This document shows, piece after piece, positions 7,556 through 18,000 of a stretch of DNA of 25,218 nt. This DNA is from an uncultured Bacillota bacterium (GTDB lineage Bacteria; Bacillota_I; Bacilli_A; Erysipelotrichales; Erysipelotrichaceae). Every line of letters begins with the position of its first letter. Position 1 is the stretch's first letter. The position numbers and the translations under genes are program-made. Below the pieces are notes generated by a model. That model saw nothing but the letters and a program-made list of their open reading frames with translations, searched no databases and was not told the origin of the DNA. The stretch spans positions 1 to 25,218 of the forward strand of contig CASEHR010000029.1 in assembly GCA_949287785.1 (NCBI GenBank), written 5' to 3'.

Positions 7556-10500
7556 ATGCGCTTTTCAATAACGGATTTTTTAAAACAGTATGATCACGAC
7601 TTGTACAAAGACCTCTTGAATGGTCTTGTCGTTGACGGCGTCGTGTATCTGAAAAGAAGAGAGGAAGTCCTCATCAGAATCAAAAGCCCCCGGATCCTGC
7701 CTTATTGTGTATATCGTGATCTTGTCAAATACACCGCTGATCTCATAGATCATAAGGTGACGCTTTTTATAAGGGCTGACGATCAGAGTATGTCGCTTTG
7801 CGAACTGGCCAAGTACTTAAAAGCTTACAGCCAGGAGAACAACCTGTTCTTCAAATCGGCTTTACCGACGATCAGAGATGATAAGGTCGTCATCAAATAC
7901 GATCAGAAGAAACACTATATTACCGATGGTCCCTATTTCGATGATCTGCGCAGTTATCTGAAAGATATCGGCTATGATCGAAAGATCGATTTCGCTTATA
8001 CCGAGGATGAGGAACCGAAAGAGGTCACGATCGAAGCCAATGATGTCTTAGTAAGTGAAAAAACGGCACCGATCAAAAAGCCGGATCAAAAGTGGCAACG
8101 CAAACCGAGAAAATTCGATACCAGCACCTATATGGTTATAAAGATCGATGATCTTACAGAAGGTGTTGACAAGGTGGCGATCGAGGGAGAGATCTTCAAG
8201 GTCGACGCCGTGACGACCAAGACGGGTAAGATCATCCAGACCGTCTATCTGAAAGACGAAGATAATGCCATCCTTATCAAGATCTTTGAGAGTGCTTATT
8301 TCGATAAGGAAAAGCTCGGCGAGAATAAGGAAGGTCGCTGGGTCAAAGTATATGGTCAATACCGTTACGATGATTTCAGTAAAGATCATGTTTTCTTTGC
8401 GGAAGCGATCGAAGAGATCGCTCCTAAGATCGTGATCGAAGACAATGCCGTGCAAAAACGCGTCGAGCTACATGCCCATACCGATAAATCTGAGATGGAC
8501 GGTATTTGCAGCGCTGATGAATTAGTCAAAGCAGCATTCAGGATGGGACACTGCGCTGTCGCGATTACCGATCATTATGATGTTCAATCATTCCCTGATG
8601 CACAAGCTGCATATTATGACTGTAAAAAAGCCGATCCTGACCGTGATTTCAAGGTGTTGTACGGTTGTGAGATGGCGATGGTCGATGAAAGGGCCAGTAT
8701 CGTCTTCAATAAAGATGATTCAGGTATTGCCGATGCCCGTTATGTCGTTTTTGACGTTGAGACTTCAGGCTTAAGCAATAAATACGATTACATAATCGAG
8801 TTTGGCGCAGTAACGATGTATCGCGGTAATATCGAGAGTCGGTTGGACATGTTTATTAAGCCGCCGGTCGAGATCTCGAGTTTTACGACCTCGCTTACCA
8901 ATATCAAGAATTCAGATCTTCAAAAAGCCAAGACTTTCGCCGAATGTAAAGATGAGATCATGGCATATATCAAAGACAAGGTCCTGGTCGCACATAACGC
9001 CAGCTTTGACTACGGTTTTTTAAATGGTGAACTAGCCAGACTCAATGAAGGGCCTTTGACTAATATCGTCGTCGATACACTGCCTTTAGCGCGTGAGATG
9101 TTCAAAGAACGCAAGCGGTTTGCTTTGGGCAATGTTGCCAATTTCTATCATGTCGATTATTCAAAGAGCGATGCCCACCGGGCAGATTACGACGCTGAGG
9201 TATTGGCCCAGATCTTCAATCTGATGCTCAAGGATTTAAAGAACAGGGGTATCACGACTTTTGAGGAGCTGGATGATATTCAGGATGATAAGGCCTATAC
9301 GCGGATGAAACATCCATATCATGTGACGATGCTGGCAAAGAATAAAAAAGGCCTTAAGGATCTTTTCAAGCTCGTTTCGATAGCTCATACTAAGACGATC
9401 GCAGTCTTCGGCAAGGGCGGCGGTGAAGAGGTCGCTGCCGAACCGCGGATCTTCAGAAACACATTGAACGAGATGCGCCGTGATCTTCTTATCGGCAGTG
9501 CCTGTCTTAATGGGGAGATCTTTACTTTAGCCAGTGAAAAAAGCCAGGAAGAGCTCGAAGAGGCGATGAGATTCTATGATTATATCGAGGTCCAGCCGCC
9601 AGAGAATTATCGCTTGCTTTATGAGGTGCGCAATGATCTGACATATGACAGACTGCTTCAGGTCATAAAAAACATCATCATTACGGCAAAAAAACTCGGC
9701 AAGATCGTCGTCGCTACCGGTGATTCCCACTATGTACGCAAAGATGAAAAGGTACTGCGTGATGTCTATATCGATGCTCAGCTCATCGGCGGCGGGCACC
9801 ATCCTTTGTACATCGCTGATGAAAATAAACGGTTGACGGTCGCATCGCCGGATCAGCATTTTCGTAATACCAAAGAGATGCAAGAGAGCTTTAGCTGGCT
9901 TGATGATGAAGATCTGGTAAATGAGATCGTCGTTATCAATCCCAATAGACTGGCTGATATGTGTGATATCATCGATCCGGTGCATTCGAAATTATATACG
10001 CCTATCATTGAAGGATCGGATGATAAACTGAGGGATATTGTCTATAAGACGGCTAAGGAACGATATGGTGATCCGCTTGACGAAAAGATCGCAAGCCGAC
10101 TGAAGCGTGAACTTGATGCGATCATCGGCAACGGTTACGGTGTCATCTATTATGTATCTCATCTTCTGGTCAAACATTCCAATGAAGACGGCTACCTGGT
10201 AGGGTCGCGAGGTTCGGTCGGGTCATCGTTTGTTGCGACGATGGCCGGCATAACCGAAGTCAATCCTTTGCCCCCACACTATGTCTGCCCGCATTGCAAG
10301 CATCTGGAGTGGATCGATGATCCGGGATGCTTATCGGGATACAATCTTACCGATAAGATCTGTCCGGTATGCGGGACGCCGATGAAAGGCGATGGTCAGG
10401 ACATTCCGTTTGAGACTTTCTTAGGTTTCAACGGTGATAAAGTTCCGGACATCGATCTTAATTTCTCTGGTGAATATCAAGAAAAAGCGCATTTGTTTTT

Positions 10501-11899
10501 AAGGGAGATCTTTGGTGAGGATCATGTCTTCAGAGCGGGAACGATCTCTACCGTTGCCGAAAAGACGGCTTTCGGTTATGCCAAAGGCTATTATGAGCAT
10601 CGTAATATTTCATTGTCTTCGGTATCATCGGCGCAGATCCAGAGATTGGCGTCCGGTTGTGAAGGGGTTAAGCGGACGACCGGTCAGCATCCTGGCGGTA
10701 TTATCGTCATTCCTGATTATATGGATGTCTATGACTTTACGCCGGTCCAGTATCCGGCCAATGATCCGACGGCGACCTGGCGGACGACGCACTTCGACTT
10801 CCATAAGATCCATGACAATGTCCTCAAATTTGATATTTTGGGCCATGTCGATCCGACGGCGATGCGCTTATTGCAGAATATATCCGGTATCGATCCTAAG
10901 TCGATCCCGATGAATGACCCTAAGGTCATGTCTTTGTTTTCGAGTTCGAAAGAGCTCACTATCAAGGAAGATATCTATGATGAACCGACCGGCGCTTGTG
11001 GTTTGCCGGAATTCGGTACCCGTTTCGTTCGTGGGATCCTCGAGCTGACCAAGCCGACGACTTTCAGCGATCTGGTCCAGATCTCCGGTCTTTCACACGG
11101 TACCGATGTCTGGAACAATAACGCTAAAGATCTCGTTGAAGAGGGGATCGCATTGAAGGATGTGATCGGATGTCGTGATGATATCATGGTGACGATGCTT
11201 AAATATGGTCTGCCTTCCAAAATGGCTTTTGACATCATGGAAAAGGTCCGTAAGGGCAGAGGTCTTTCTGAAGAACACGAAAAGGCGATGATTGATCATG
11301 GCGTACCTAAGTGGTATATCGATTCATGTAAGAAGATCAAATACATGTTCCCGAAAGCCCATGCGGTGGCTTATGTCATCATGGCTGTGCGCATTGCCTG
11401 GTTTAAAGTCTATTATCCAAGACACTACTATGTATCTTACTTCTCTTTGCGTTGTGATGCTTATGACATTGAGATCATGACCAAAGACATCAGGACGATC
11501 AAAGGGTATATGGATCACTTGCAGAATAAGATGTTTTCCAACGATCCGGGCAATAAAGCCACCAAAAAAGAAAAGGATCTGTTTGATACGCTGGAGATAT
11601 GTTACGAAATGAAGGCGCGGGGATATGATCTGGTCAAGATCGATATCAATCGGTCACTGGCGACAGATTTTCTTGTCGATCCCCAAAACGAAACCGATAT
11701 CATTCCACCTTTCATGGTCATTGACGGTCTTGGTGAAAACGTCGCCAGGAGTATTGTTGACGCTCGGAATGAAAAACCTTTTATATCCAAAGAAGATCTC
11801 ATGAAGAGAACTTTACTGTCCAAGACCTTGCTTAAGCGTTTTGAAGAGCTCGGGATCCTGGACGGTTTAGATGATACAGATCAGGTTTCACTGTTTTAG
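7556..11899 (+). CDS. polC: DNA polymerase III alpha subunit, Gram-positive PolC type
   Basis: 1447 residues, normal for PolC. Order: N-terminal domain; OB fold (about 190-295); PHP domain from ELHAHTDKSEMDG (H306, H308); a DnaQ-type 3'-5' exonuclease inserted in it with FDVETSG (D400, E402), VAHNASFDYGFL and HRADYDAE; then the polymerase core. The core has zinc-cluster Cys residues C911, C914, C936 and C939, PDIDLNFSGEYQ (D965, D967) and KFDILGH (D1093), giving a complete catalytic Asp triad. The next motif reads HVDPT where HDDPT is usual. A C-terminal helix-hairpin-helix-like segment (GLGENVARSIVDAR) is present. PolC is the main replicative polymerase of low-GC Gram-positives. It starts one base after the rnc stop, so translation is probably coupled. 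Confidence 0.97.
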   Translation: MRFSITDFLKQYDHDLYKDLLNGLVVDGVVYLKRREEVLIRIKSPRILPYCVYRDLVKYTADLIDHKVTLFIRADDQSMSLCELAKYLKAYSQENNLFFKSALPTIRDDKVVIKYDQKKHYITDGPYFDDLRSYLKDIGYDRKIDFAYTEDEEPKEVTIEANDVLVSEKTAPIKKPDQKWQRKPRKFDTSTYMVIKIDDLTEGVDKVAIEGEIFKVDAVTTKTGKIIQTVYLKDEDNAILIKIFESAYFDKEKLGENKEGRWVKVYGQYRYDDFSKDHVFFAEAIEEIAPKIVIEDNAVQKRVELHAHTDKSEMDGICSADELVKAAFRMGHCAVAITDHYDVQSFPDAQAAYYDCKKADPDRDFKVLYGCEMAMVDERASIVFNKDDSGIADARYVVFDVETSGLSNKYDYIIEFGAVTMYRGNIESRLDMFIKPPVEISSFTTSLTNIKNSDLQKAKTFAECKDEIMAYIKDKVLVAHNASFDYGFLNGELARLNEGPLTNIVVDTLPLAREMFKERKRFALGNVANFYHVDYSKSDAHRADYDAEVLAQIFNLMLKDLKNRGITTFEELDDIQDDKAYTRMKHPYHVTMLAKNKKGLKDLFKLVSIAHTKTIAVFGKGGGEEVAAEPRIFRNTLNEMRRDLLIGSACLNGEIFTLASEKSQEELEEAMRFYDYIEVQPPENYRLLYEVRNDLTYDRLLQVIKNIIITAKKLGKIVVATGDSHYVRKDEKVLRDVYIDAQLIGGGHHPLYIADENKRLTVASPDQHFRNTKEMQESFSWLDDEDLVNEIVVINPNRLADMCDIIDPVHSKLYTPIIEGSDDKLRDIVYKTAKERYGDPLDEKIASRLKRELDAIIGNGYGVIYYVSHLLVKHSNEDGYLVGSRGSVGSSFVATMAGITEVNPLPPHYVCPHCKHLEWIDDPGCLSGYNLTDKICPVCGTPMKGDGQDIPFETFLGFNGDKVPDIDLNFSGEYQEKAHLFLREIFGEDHVFRAGTISTVAEKTAFGYAKGYYEHRNISLSSVSSAQIQRLASGCEGVKRTTGQHPGGIIVIPDYMDVYDFTPVQYPANDPTATWRTTHFDFHKIHDNVLKFDILGHVDPTAMRLLQNISGIDPKSIPMNDPKVMSLFSSSKELTIKEDIYDEPTGACGLPEFGTRFVRGILELTKPTTFSDLVQISGLSHGTDVWNNNAKDLVEEGIALKDVIGCRDDIMVTMLKYGLPSKMAFDIMEKVRKGRGLSEEHEKAMIDHGVPKWYIDSCKKIKYMFPKAHAVAYVIMAVRIAWFKVYYPRHYYVSYFSLRCDAYDIEIMTKDIRTIKGYMDHLQNKMFSNDPGNKATKKEKDLFDTLEICYEMKARGYDLVKIDINRSLATDFLVDPQNETDIIPPFMVIDGLGENVARSIVDARNEKPFISKEDLMKRTLLSKTLLKRFEELGILDGLDDTDQVSLF

Positions 11900-11908
11900 G
11901 AGGTAAAG

Positions 11909-12424
11909 ATGAACGAAACGATAAAGACGATCCTGCAAAGAAGATCGATCAGGAGCTTTAAAGATGTCGAGATCAAAAGAGAAGATCTTGAACTGATCGT
12001 CAGATGTGCGATCCATGCCCCAAGCGCAATGGGCAGTGATTATTGGCATTTTACAGTCATTAACGATGGTGAACTTATCGATGAGCTTATCAGGATCATG
12101 CAGGTGATATTGGACAAACCGGCATATTCGATGTATCATCCGAAGGCTTTGATCATCCCGTCGACCAAACGTGACTATCGTTTTGGAAGGGAAGATAATG
12201 CCTGCGCTTTAGAGAACATCTTTATTGCCGCAACATCGCTCGGTATCGGATCGGTGTGGATCAATCAGTTGTGTGATTATAATGATGATGATCGCTTGCG
12301 GGCGTATTACGATAAGCTTGCGATTCCGCAAGATCATGTCGTCTATGGAATCGCGGCTCTGGGTTATCAGGATGCAGAACCTCAGGAAAAGATCCGCAAA
12401 GGAACATTTAAATACTACGGCTAG
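11909..12424 (+). CDS. Nitroreductase family flavoprotein
   Basis: 171 residues. The FMN-site pattern QRRSIRSF (residues 10-17) and HAPSAMGSDYWHF, together with FIAATSLGIGSVWI in the second half, identify the nitroreductase fold. Members are homodimeric FMN enzymes that use NAD(P)H to reduce nitro compounds, quinones or flavins; the physiological substrate cannot be read here. No ferredoxin domain is fused. A strong Shine-Dalgarno (GGAGGT) overlaps the polC stop region, so it is probably the last gene of the recG-rnc-polC unit. The terminator overlaps its stop codon. Confidence 0.9.
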   Translation: MNETIKTILQRRSIRSFKDVEIKREDLELIVRCAIHAPSAMGSDYWHFTVINDGELIDELIRIMQVILDKPAYSMYHPKALIIPSTKRDYRFGREDNACALENIFIAATSLGIGSVWINQLCDYNDDDRLRAYYDKLAIPQDHVVYGIAALGYQDAEPQEKIRKGTFKYYG

Positions 12425-12444
12425 CTTAAGGCTAGCTTTTTTTT
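12420..12444 (+). terminator. Terminator after the nitroreductase gene
   Basis: GCTAGC (12420-12425), loop TTAAG, GCTAGC (12431-12436), then eight T (12437-12444). The stem includes the TAG stop codon. It separates the housekeeping unit from the secretion locus. Confidence 0.8.
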
Positions 12445-12495
12445 GTGAGGATTTTTTACCTTTTTCGTCTTATATGAGGTGAAGGAGGTAAGAAT

Positions 12496-12795
12496 ATGCG
12501 TCATATCTTAGTGGAAATGACTAAAGTGCTCAATACAGCACAAAAAATCGAAGAAGCCAAAGAAGAATATCAGCGTCTTTATAATGAGATCTACCAGAAA
12601 ATAGATACGCTGGCAAACAGCTGGCAAGGCCAGGATAACCTGCGGTTTACGACCAGGATCAAATCTTATGAGGAAGATTTTCGTCGGATCGCCATTATCA
12701 TGTCCCAGTACAGTGATTTTCTGCGCAACAGCGCCCGTGCTTACCAAAACACGCAGGATGAGATCGCCAATATGGCCGATCGTTTGAGGATATAA
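12496..12795 (+). CDS. WXG100 family protein (EsxA-like), first copy
   Basis: 99 residues, all predicted helix, with the hairpin-turn motif at W43-Q44-G45 (SWQGQDN), the canonical WXG position. WXG100 proteins form antiparallel helical hairpin dimers secreted by type VII systems, often as carriers or structural parts. The C-terminal export motif YxxxD/E is off: Y83 is followed at +4 by Gln87, with Asp at +5. The Shine-Dalgarno AAGGAGGT (12482-12489) is very strong, suggesting high expression. It is the first gene of the secretion locus, directly followed by a second WXG100 gene. No clear promoter hexamers were found between the terminator and this start (TATATG at 12471 lacks a -35). Confidence 0.88.
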   Translation: MRHILVEMTKVLNTAQKIEEAKEEYQRLYNEIYQKIDTLANSWQGQDNLRFTTRIKSYEEDFRRIAIIMSQYSDFLRNSARAYQNTQDEIANMADRLRI

Positions 12796-12805
12796 GGAGG
12801 TACGT

Positions 12806-13102
12806 ATGAGTGAATTAAAGATATCACTTGCGGAAGTAAGAGAGTGTGCACAGGAAATGCGCAGATTGAATACCAGTATCGACACGGTCTTGACAAATGC
12901 CAAAGAAGAGATGCGTGCGCTTAGCGGCATCTGGCAATCGGATGGTTCAGAGATGATCCGTCAGCGTTTTGAACATTTTGCCAGGAAATTCATTGAAGAA
13001 AAAGAAACGATCGAAGAATATGCTCAGTTTTTGGATCGGACAGCAGACAGCTACGATTCCCTTGAGTCGACGATAACGGAGAATGCATCAAGCTTTATCT
13101 AA
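12806..13102 (+). CDS. WXG100 family protein, second copy (WQS variant)
   Basis: 98 residues, helical, same size and spacing as its neighbour. The turn reads W43-Q44-S45 (GIWQSDGSE), so Gly is replaced by Ser. The tail has an intact YxxxE export motif (Y83, E87). The two copies look complementary: one has the consensus turn, the other the consensus export motif, which fits a heterodimer like EsxA/EsxB-type pairs; this is inference. The Shine-Dalgarno AAGGAGGT (12794-12801) is again strong. The next gene starts inside its 3' end (20-bp overlap). Confidence 0.85.
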   Translation: MSELKISLAEVRECAQEMRRLNTSIDTVLTNAKEEMRALSGIWQSDGSEMIRQRFEHFARKFIEEKETIEEYAQFLDRTADSYDSLESTITENASSFI

Positions 13103-15086
13103 AAGGGTCATTATTGTTTTTTCCGCCTTTCTTTTATGCTTGAACATCGTCGGCTGTACCAAAGAGGAGCCTTATACAAGGATGATGTGGCTAGCGGACC
13201 TGGCTGTATCATCAGGTATCTATCATGGCGATACAGTCGAAGATATGTATGCTTATGGCGTCATCGAAAACAAAGACGATCTGGACCGCGATCTGGATAT
13301 CGACTATGTAGCCTATACCGCCGATCGTTTATGCGAAAAGGAAAGTATCGGTCAGACGATCATTGATCTTGATCAGAGCATGTATCCTGAAAGTCTTATT
13401 AATGCTGTCGGTCTTGGGATCATCATGCTGCAAGAGAATAAAGCTTATCCAAAAAAGAAAGTCACTAGGAAAGAAGCCCTGATCTATATTGAGAGGATCC
13501 TGGCTGTCATCGATCAGCGGACTTTTGAGGATGAAGCTATGATCGAGTATCGGGATAAAGCCGTTTATGAACAGTTGCCTGATCCGGTCGATGGTTATTA
13601 TGCGATCGGACAGGACCTTGAAATAGGTGAACTCGTCATCGATCAGAAGAAAGATGCGATCTATGAGGTGACCGATAAGGATGATAACGGTTATCGCTTG
13701 ATGGAAGTGCCGTTTGAAGAGGCGATCGAAAAGATCGACATCCAGGGGACGATTGAAGATCTTGATTTGACACAGGCAGAGATCATCATCGAAGAGGCGG
13801 AGGTTGTTGCACAAACACCAAGCATATATCATCAAAGCGGTATTGAGCGGATGGCCAGATTCAGCCCGTCTGGCGAATTTGAAAAAGACGGATATAAGAT
13901 CACATACTCTTTATCTATGAACAAGCTCCATCTGCACATTTCGAAAAAGACGGAGCGCGGCATCAATGTCTATTTTGACGGCGATATCTATGGGATAACG
14001 CCGTCTTACAAATGGGACTATGAAAACGGGATGATCAAGGATGCTTATCTGAAAGTCGATTTCAAGACCGGTGAAGAATTCGGCATGTCGATCGGGCGTT
14101 ATAAGACCTTATATGGCGATATCGGATCATTAGATAAGGGTGATCTGTTCGGCAGCTTAAAGGATTTTATGAAGCCGGAGGAAGACCTGTTGTCGACATC
14201 TTTTACGATCATGAAGATCAAAGTTCCGATCAGCGGCTTACCGATCGCTACCTTTGATATTGAAGTCAAACTCAATTTCTATATCAGCGGCAAAGTCGAG
14301 GTTGCTCTGGCAAGCGATAACGCCCTTGGGTTTGAGATCAGAAATAACCACTTGCGCATGATCCTTGATCATAGTGAAGATCTGGACTTCAATGTCAATG
14401 CTTCCGCAAACAGTACCTTATCTGTCATCTTCTCCTTGCATCTCATAAAAGATCTTGTCGATATCCGCTTCAACGGCGGGATCAAGGGTCTTGTCGGGAC
14501 GACTGTCCATATGTATGACAGTGATGGACGTCTTTTCAGTGCAGAAAGTACGGGAGAATACGACGTCGTCAGCGAAGCCGCTGATCATAGGGAGGTCTTT
14601 GTATGTGGTGATATCTCACTTTCTTGGATCTTGAATATTGAGCTCAATTCGGATAAGACCATGGCTCATGTCCTGGGTTTTCATAAAAAGATCAGCATTT
14701 TGGATGAAGACGATCAGATCTTTATCGAAAAGCCGCACATTGAAAACGGTCTTTTCCTTAAGAAATGCAGCTATGAAGATCGTCCGCGCACAAATGACGG
14801 GGATGATATCACGGTAAGTGAAGACCGCATCAGTCTGGAAGAATATGCGATGGTCATAAGGGGAAAGGATACGATAAAGATCAAGTCTTTGCCAAAAGGC
14901 TATACGATTTCCGACGTTCGTTTCCATATCGAAGACGGATCGATCGCCGCAGTCGATGGTAAAGGTACGATAACACCCTTGGAAAACGGCACGACAAAGG
15001 TCCGGATCTTTACAAGTGACCAAAAATACGAAGCTTATATCAATATTCTGGTGAGCATCGATGAAACGCTTAGTATCACTGTATGA
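13083..15086 (+). CDS. Large lipoprotein of the type VII locus, C-terminal Ig-like (BIG2-like) domain
   Basis: 667 residues; not recognised as a named T7SS component. Residues 1-25 are a lipoprotein signal (KR, hydrophobic run, lipobox IVGC with Cys25), so it should be anchored to the outer face of the membrane. Residues about 35-160 resemble two weak S-layer-homology-like helical repeats (KVTRKEALIYIERIL). Residues about 230-560 are beta-rich with no motif I know. The last 80 residues (SEDRISLEEY ... IAAVDGKGTITPLENGTTKV) match a bacterial Ig-like BIG2 pattern. It overlaps the WXG100 gene by 20 bp and essC by 26 bp, so it is firmly part of the operon. It sits where EsaA/EssA/EssB genes occur in other Bacillota, but shows no EssB pseudokinase or EsaA multi-TM character. 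Weak Shine-Dalgarno; translation is probably coupled. Confidence 0.75.
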   Translation: MHQALSKRVIIVFSAFLLCLNIVGCTKEEPYTRMMWLADLAVSSGIYHGDTVEDMYAYGVIENKDDLDRDLDIDYVAYTADRLCEKESIGQTIIDLDQSMYPESLINAVGLGIIMLQENKAYPKKKVTRKEALIYIERILAVIDQRTFEDEAMIEYRDKAVYEQLPDPVDGYYAIGQDLEIGELVIDQKKDAIYEVTDKDDNGYRLMEVPFEEAIEKIDIQGTIEDLDLTQAEIIIEEAEVVAQTPSIYHQSGIERMARFSPSGEFEKDGYKITYSLSMNKLHLHISKKTERGINVYFDGDIYGITPSYKWDYENGMIKDAYLKVDFKTGEEFGMSIGRYKTLYGDIGSLDKGDLFGSLKDFMKPEEDLLSTSFTIMKIKVPISGLPIATFDIEVKLNFYISGKVEVALASDNALGFEIRNNHLRMILDHSEDLDFNVNASANSTLSVIFSLHLIKDLVDIRFNGGIKGLVGTTVHMYDSDGRLFSAESTGEYDVVSEAADHREVFVCGDISLSWILNIELNSDKTMAHVLGFHKKISILDEDDQIFIEKPHIENGLFLKKCSYEDRPRTNDGDDITVSEDRISLEEYAMVIRGKDTIKIKSLPKGYTISDVRFHIEDGSIAAVDGKGTITPLENGTTKVRIFTSDQKYEAYINILVSIDETLSITV

Positions 15087-18000
15087 AGGTCATCTGAGTG
15101 ACAAGATCCTGATCGAAAAGGAGAGTGTGTGGCATGATATCAGATTCTGTTTTCGTCATGATCGATGGTATTGCGATCTGCCGGACGATCTTGCCCTTTT
15201 GAACGGTCAAAGGTCTTTCATACTCGATGATGGCCTGTATAAGATGGTGAAAGAAGGCTGTTTCTTCACTATTTGTCTGGTCGTTCAGAAACCGCCTTCC
15301 TTCAGAGCATTTGCACGCAGCGACTTTTTGTTGAGCGACATTGAGAAGGCTGATATCGTCTATGACAAGGTCTCAAACTATCACATCTTCTTAAAAGGCG
15401 ACCGGCTTCATGCCGATACCGATCTCATATATTGCAATGGCAAAAAATACAGGGGACAAAGATTAGAAAACCATGACGTCATCGATTATCTGGGGGTAAG
15501 GATCATCGTGACTGATACGGTCTTATTGGTGAGCGATAGTTGTAAGCATATCGGTCTTTCGCCTTTTACGATCAGATATTTGCCATATACAGAAACCTAT
15601 AAGATGATCACCAAGAAATATCATCACCATCCCACTGTTCCGCCATTTGCTTATAAAGTAAAGCTTAAAACAGTAACGGCTTATCAAGAAGCACCTTTTC
15701 TTGTGAGTTTTGGCCAGGGAGTGTTTATGAGTGTGGGTATGCTGGTGATCGCTGTTGTCAATGCTTATCTCGGTTACCAGAACGGTCGTTCAATGATCGA
15801 AACTGCTCTGATCGTCGCTTTGCCGCTGATGATGGCCTTTGGGGCTATCCTCTTCCCTTTTATTCAAAGAAAACACCGTCAGAAGATCAATCATCAAAAA
15901 TCTACCGACCAGATCAATATGAACACGGAAGTATTGAATGACCTGCGGCGAAAGATCGAAACCGATATCGCTTCGTTAAAGGAATATTATGATTATTATC
16001 GATTTGACAGTGAGAAGTATCTGCGTCTTTTGGACACTGACGATATCTTCCAAAGAGACAGAGATGACGACGATCTATTATATCTGACATTGGGTATCGG
16101 CAAGATCGCTCTTGATCTCAAGATCGATGCCGATCACGACGAAGATAAGATCTTCTTTAAAGATATCATGGATTCTTATAAGGAAGTGAACGGGACATAT
16201 ATTCTGGATCTGAAACAGAAGCGCTACATAACTTTTATTGCCGAAGGAAAAAAACGCGATACGCTCTTTATGTATATCCTTTTACAGCTGACGCTTCAGA
16301 CATCGGCAAATGACCTCAAGATCGCTATATGCGCCGATCGGGCTTTTATCAAAGAACATCCGGAATTATATGCTGTCAGACATCTCTGGCTCTTTGATCG
16401 CCGTCTTTTGTTTGATCATGAACTTAAGGATCTCACAAGCGATCATAAGCTTGTCATCATGAGTTTTTACAAGGGTGATGAGATATGCAAAGATAATATC
16501 AGCTATCTCTATTTCGGTAATGATCCGCTCGTTCCCAAAAAGTCCGACCTGGTCATCGAATATCATGGGGATGAGCTATTTGTCAAAGATGGTGATCGAT
16601 CTGAGATTTACCGTTCTCTTGTCTTTGCGTATGATCCGCGTATTTTCTATCGTCTTTGCCGGTATCGAGAAACAGATGAAGAGATGGTGAGAACATTGGT
16701 CAAACTTGATGACATCTATCCTTTGGATATTGATCTGAACAAGACCTACGAAGCAAGTGAAAGAGGTATTGAGATCACACTTGGTATCGATCAGAATGGG
16801 CAATTGCTGCACTATGACATATCACAAAAAGGGATCGGACCGCATGGACTTATCGGCGGTGCCACCGGCAGCGGTAAGACGGAGCTCGTGCTGGCCCTGA
16901 TCATGTCGTTGGTCTTAAATAAGAACGCACATGATCTGAATATAGCTCTGATCGATTTTAAAGGAACGGGTCTCAGGGAAGCTTTGTCATATAATGGCGA
17001 ACTGCTGCCGCATGTCGACCTTGCTTTATCGAATCTCGACGAAGTGGCTTTCGACCGGTCGCTGGCTTATTTTCGCCTGGAGTGCAAAAGACGTGAAGAA
17101 GCTTTTCAGAAACTCGCTGCCATGACTCATACCAGTATCATGGATCTTGAAGATTATAATCGCGCCGATCCTTTAAGTCATGGTCTTGCAAAGATTCCGC
17201 ATCTTGTGATCGTGATCGATGAATTCGCTGAACTAAAAGCCAGTCGGCAGGATTTTATGCAGGATATCATCTCGATCGCCAGAATCGGCCGGAGTCTCGG
17301 TATCATGATGATCCTCGTCACCCAAAAACCGGCGGCAGTCGTCGATAAAGAGGTCTGGGCCAATACTTCGTATAAGATCGCTCTTAAAGTAAACGATGTC
17401 GCCGATTCTAAGGAGCTCATCAACAGTGATCTGGCTTATAAGATCAGAAAACCTGGTGAGTTCTATCTTATATCCGATAAGCTGAGTCATGGTCAATGCG
17501 TATACACACGTTCATTAGTCGACGAGCGTAATCATGAGGCGGTAGAAATCATCGATCTTGAAGGAAGAGTGATTAAGGCTAAAGAATTCACTGTCAAAAA
17601 CGAAGAGCGTCAGCTTTCATACTTCATCAAAAAGATCATCGAATATCATAAGGAAAAAGGAATCAGACGGACTTCGATCTATAAAGAAGCTCTCAGCGAA
17701 GAGAGTTTTACTACTCTGTTCAGACGCTATGGCCTTAAACCCGATGAAGGTGTGATCTTGCTTGGAGAGGATGATGATTTCAGCCTCATGATCCAAAGAC
17801 CGACGACCCACGATCTGAAAGCCGATCCTTTTGTGATTTTCAGCTATAAGACATCAGAGTGTAAAGAAGCTTTTTATTCGCTCGTCCTCACTTCCCTGGC
17901 TTTGCATGCTGATCGCTGTCACTTTATCATGATCGCTGATAAGCATATCGATCTGAATGTTTATGATGGATTAGTCGAAAAGGTCGGATGTGATGATATC

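Noticed and set aside
12445..12495. Promoter for the secretion locus (TATATG at 12471 as -10)
   Set aside because: No acceptable -35 at 16-18 bp; the poly-T stretch makes chance matches likely. The promoter may be atypical or activator-dependent.
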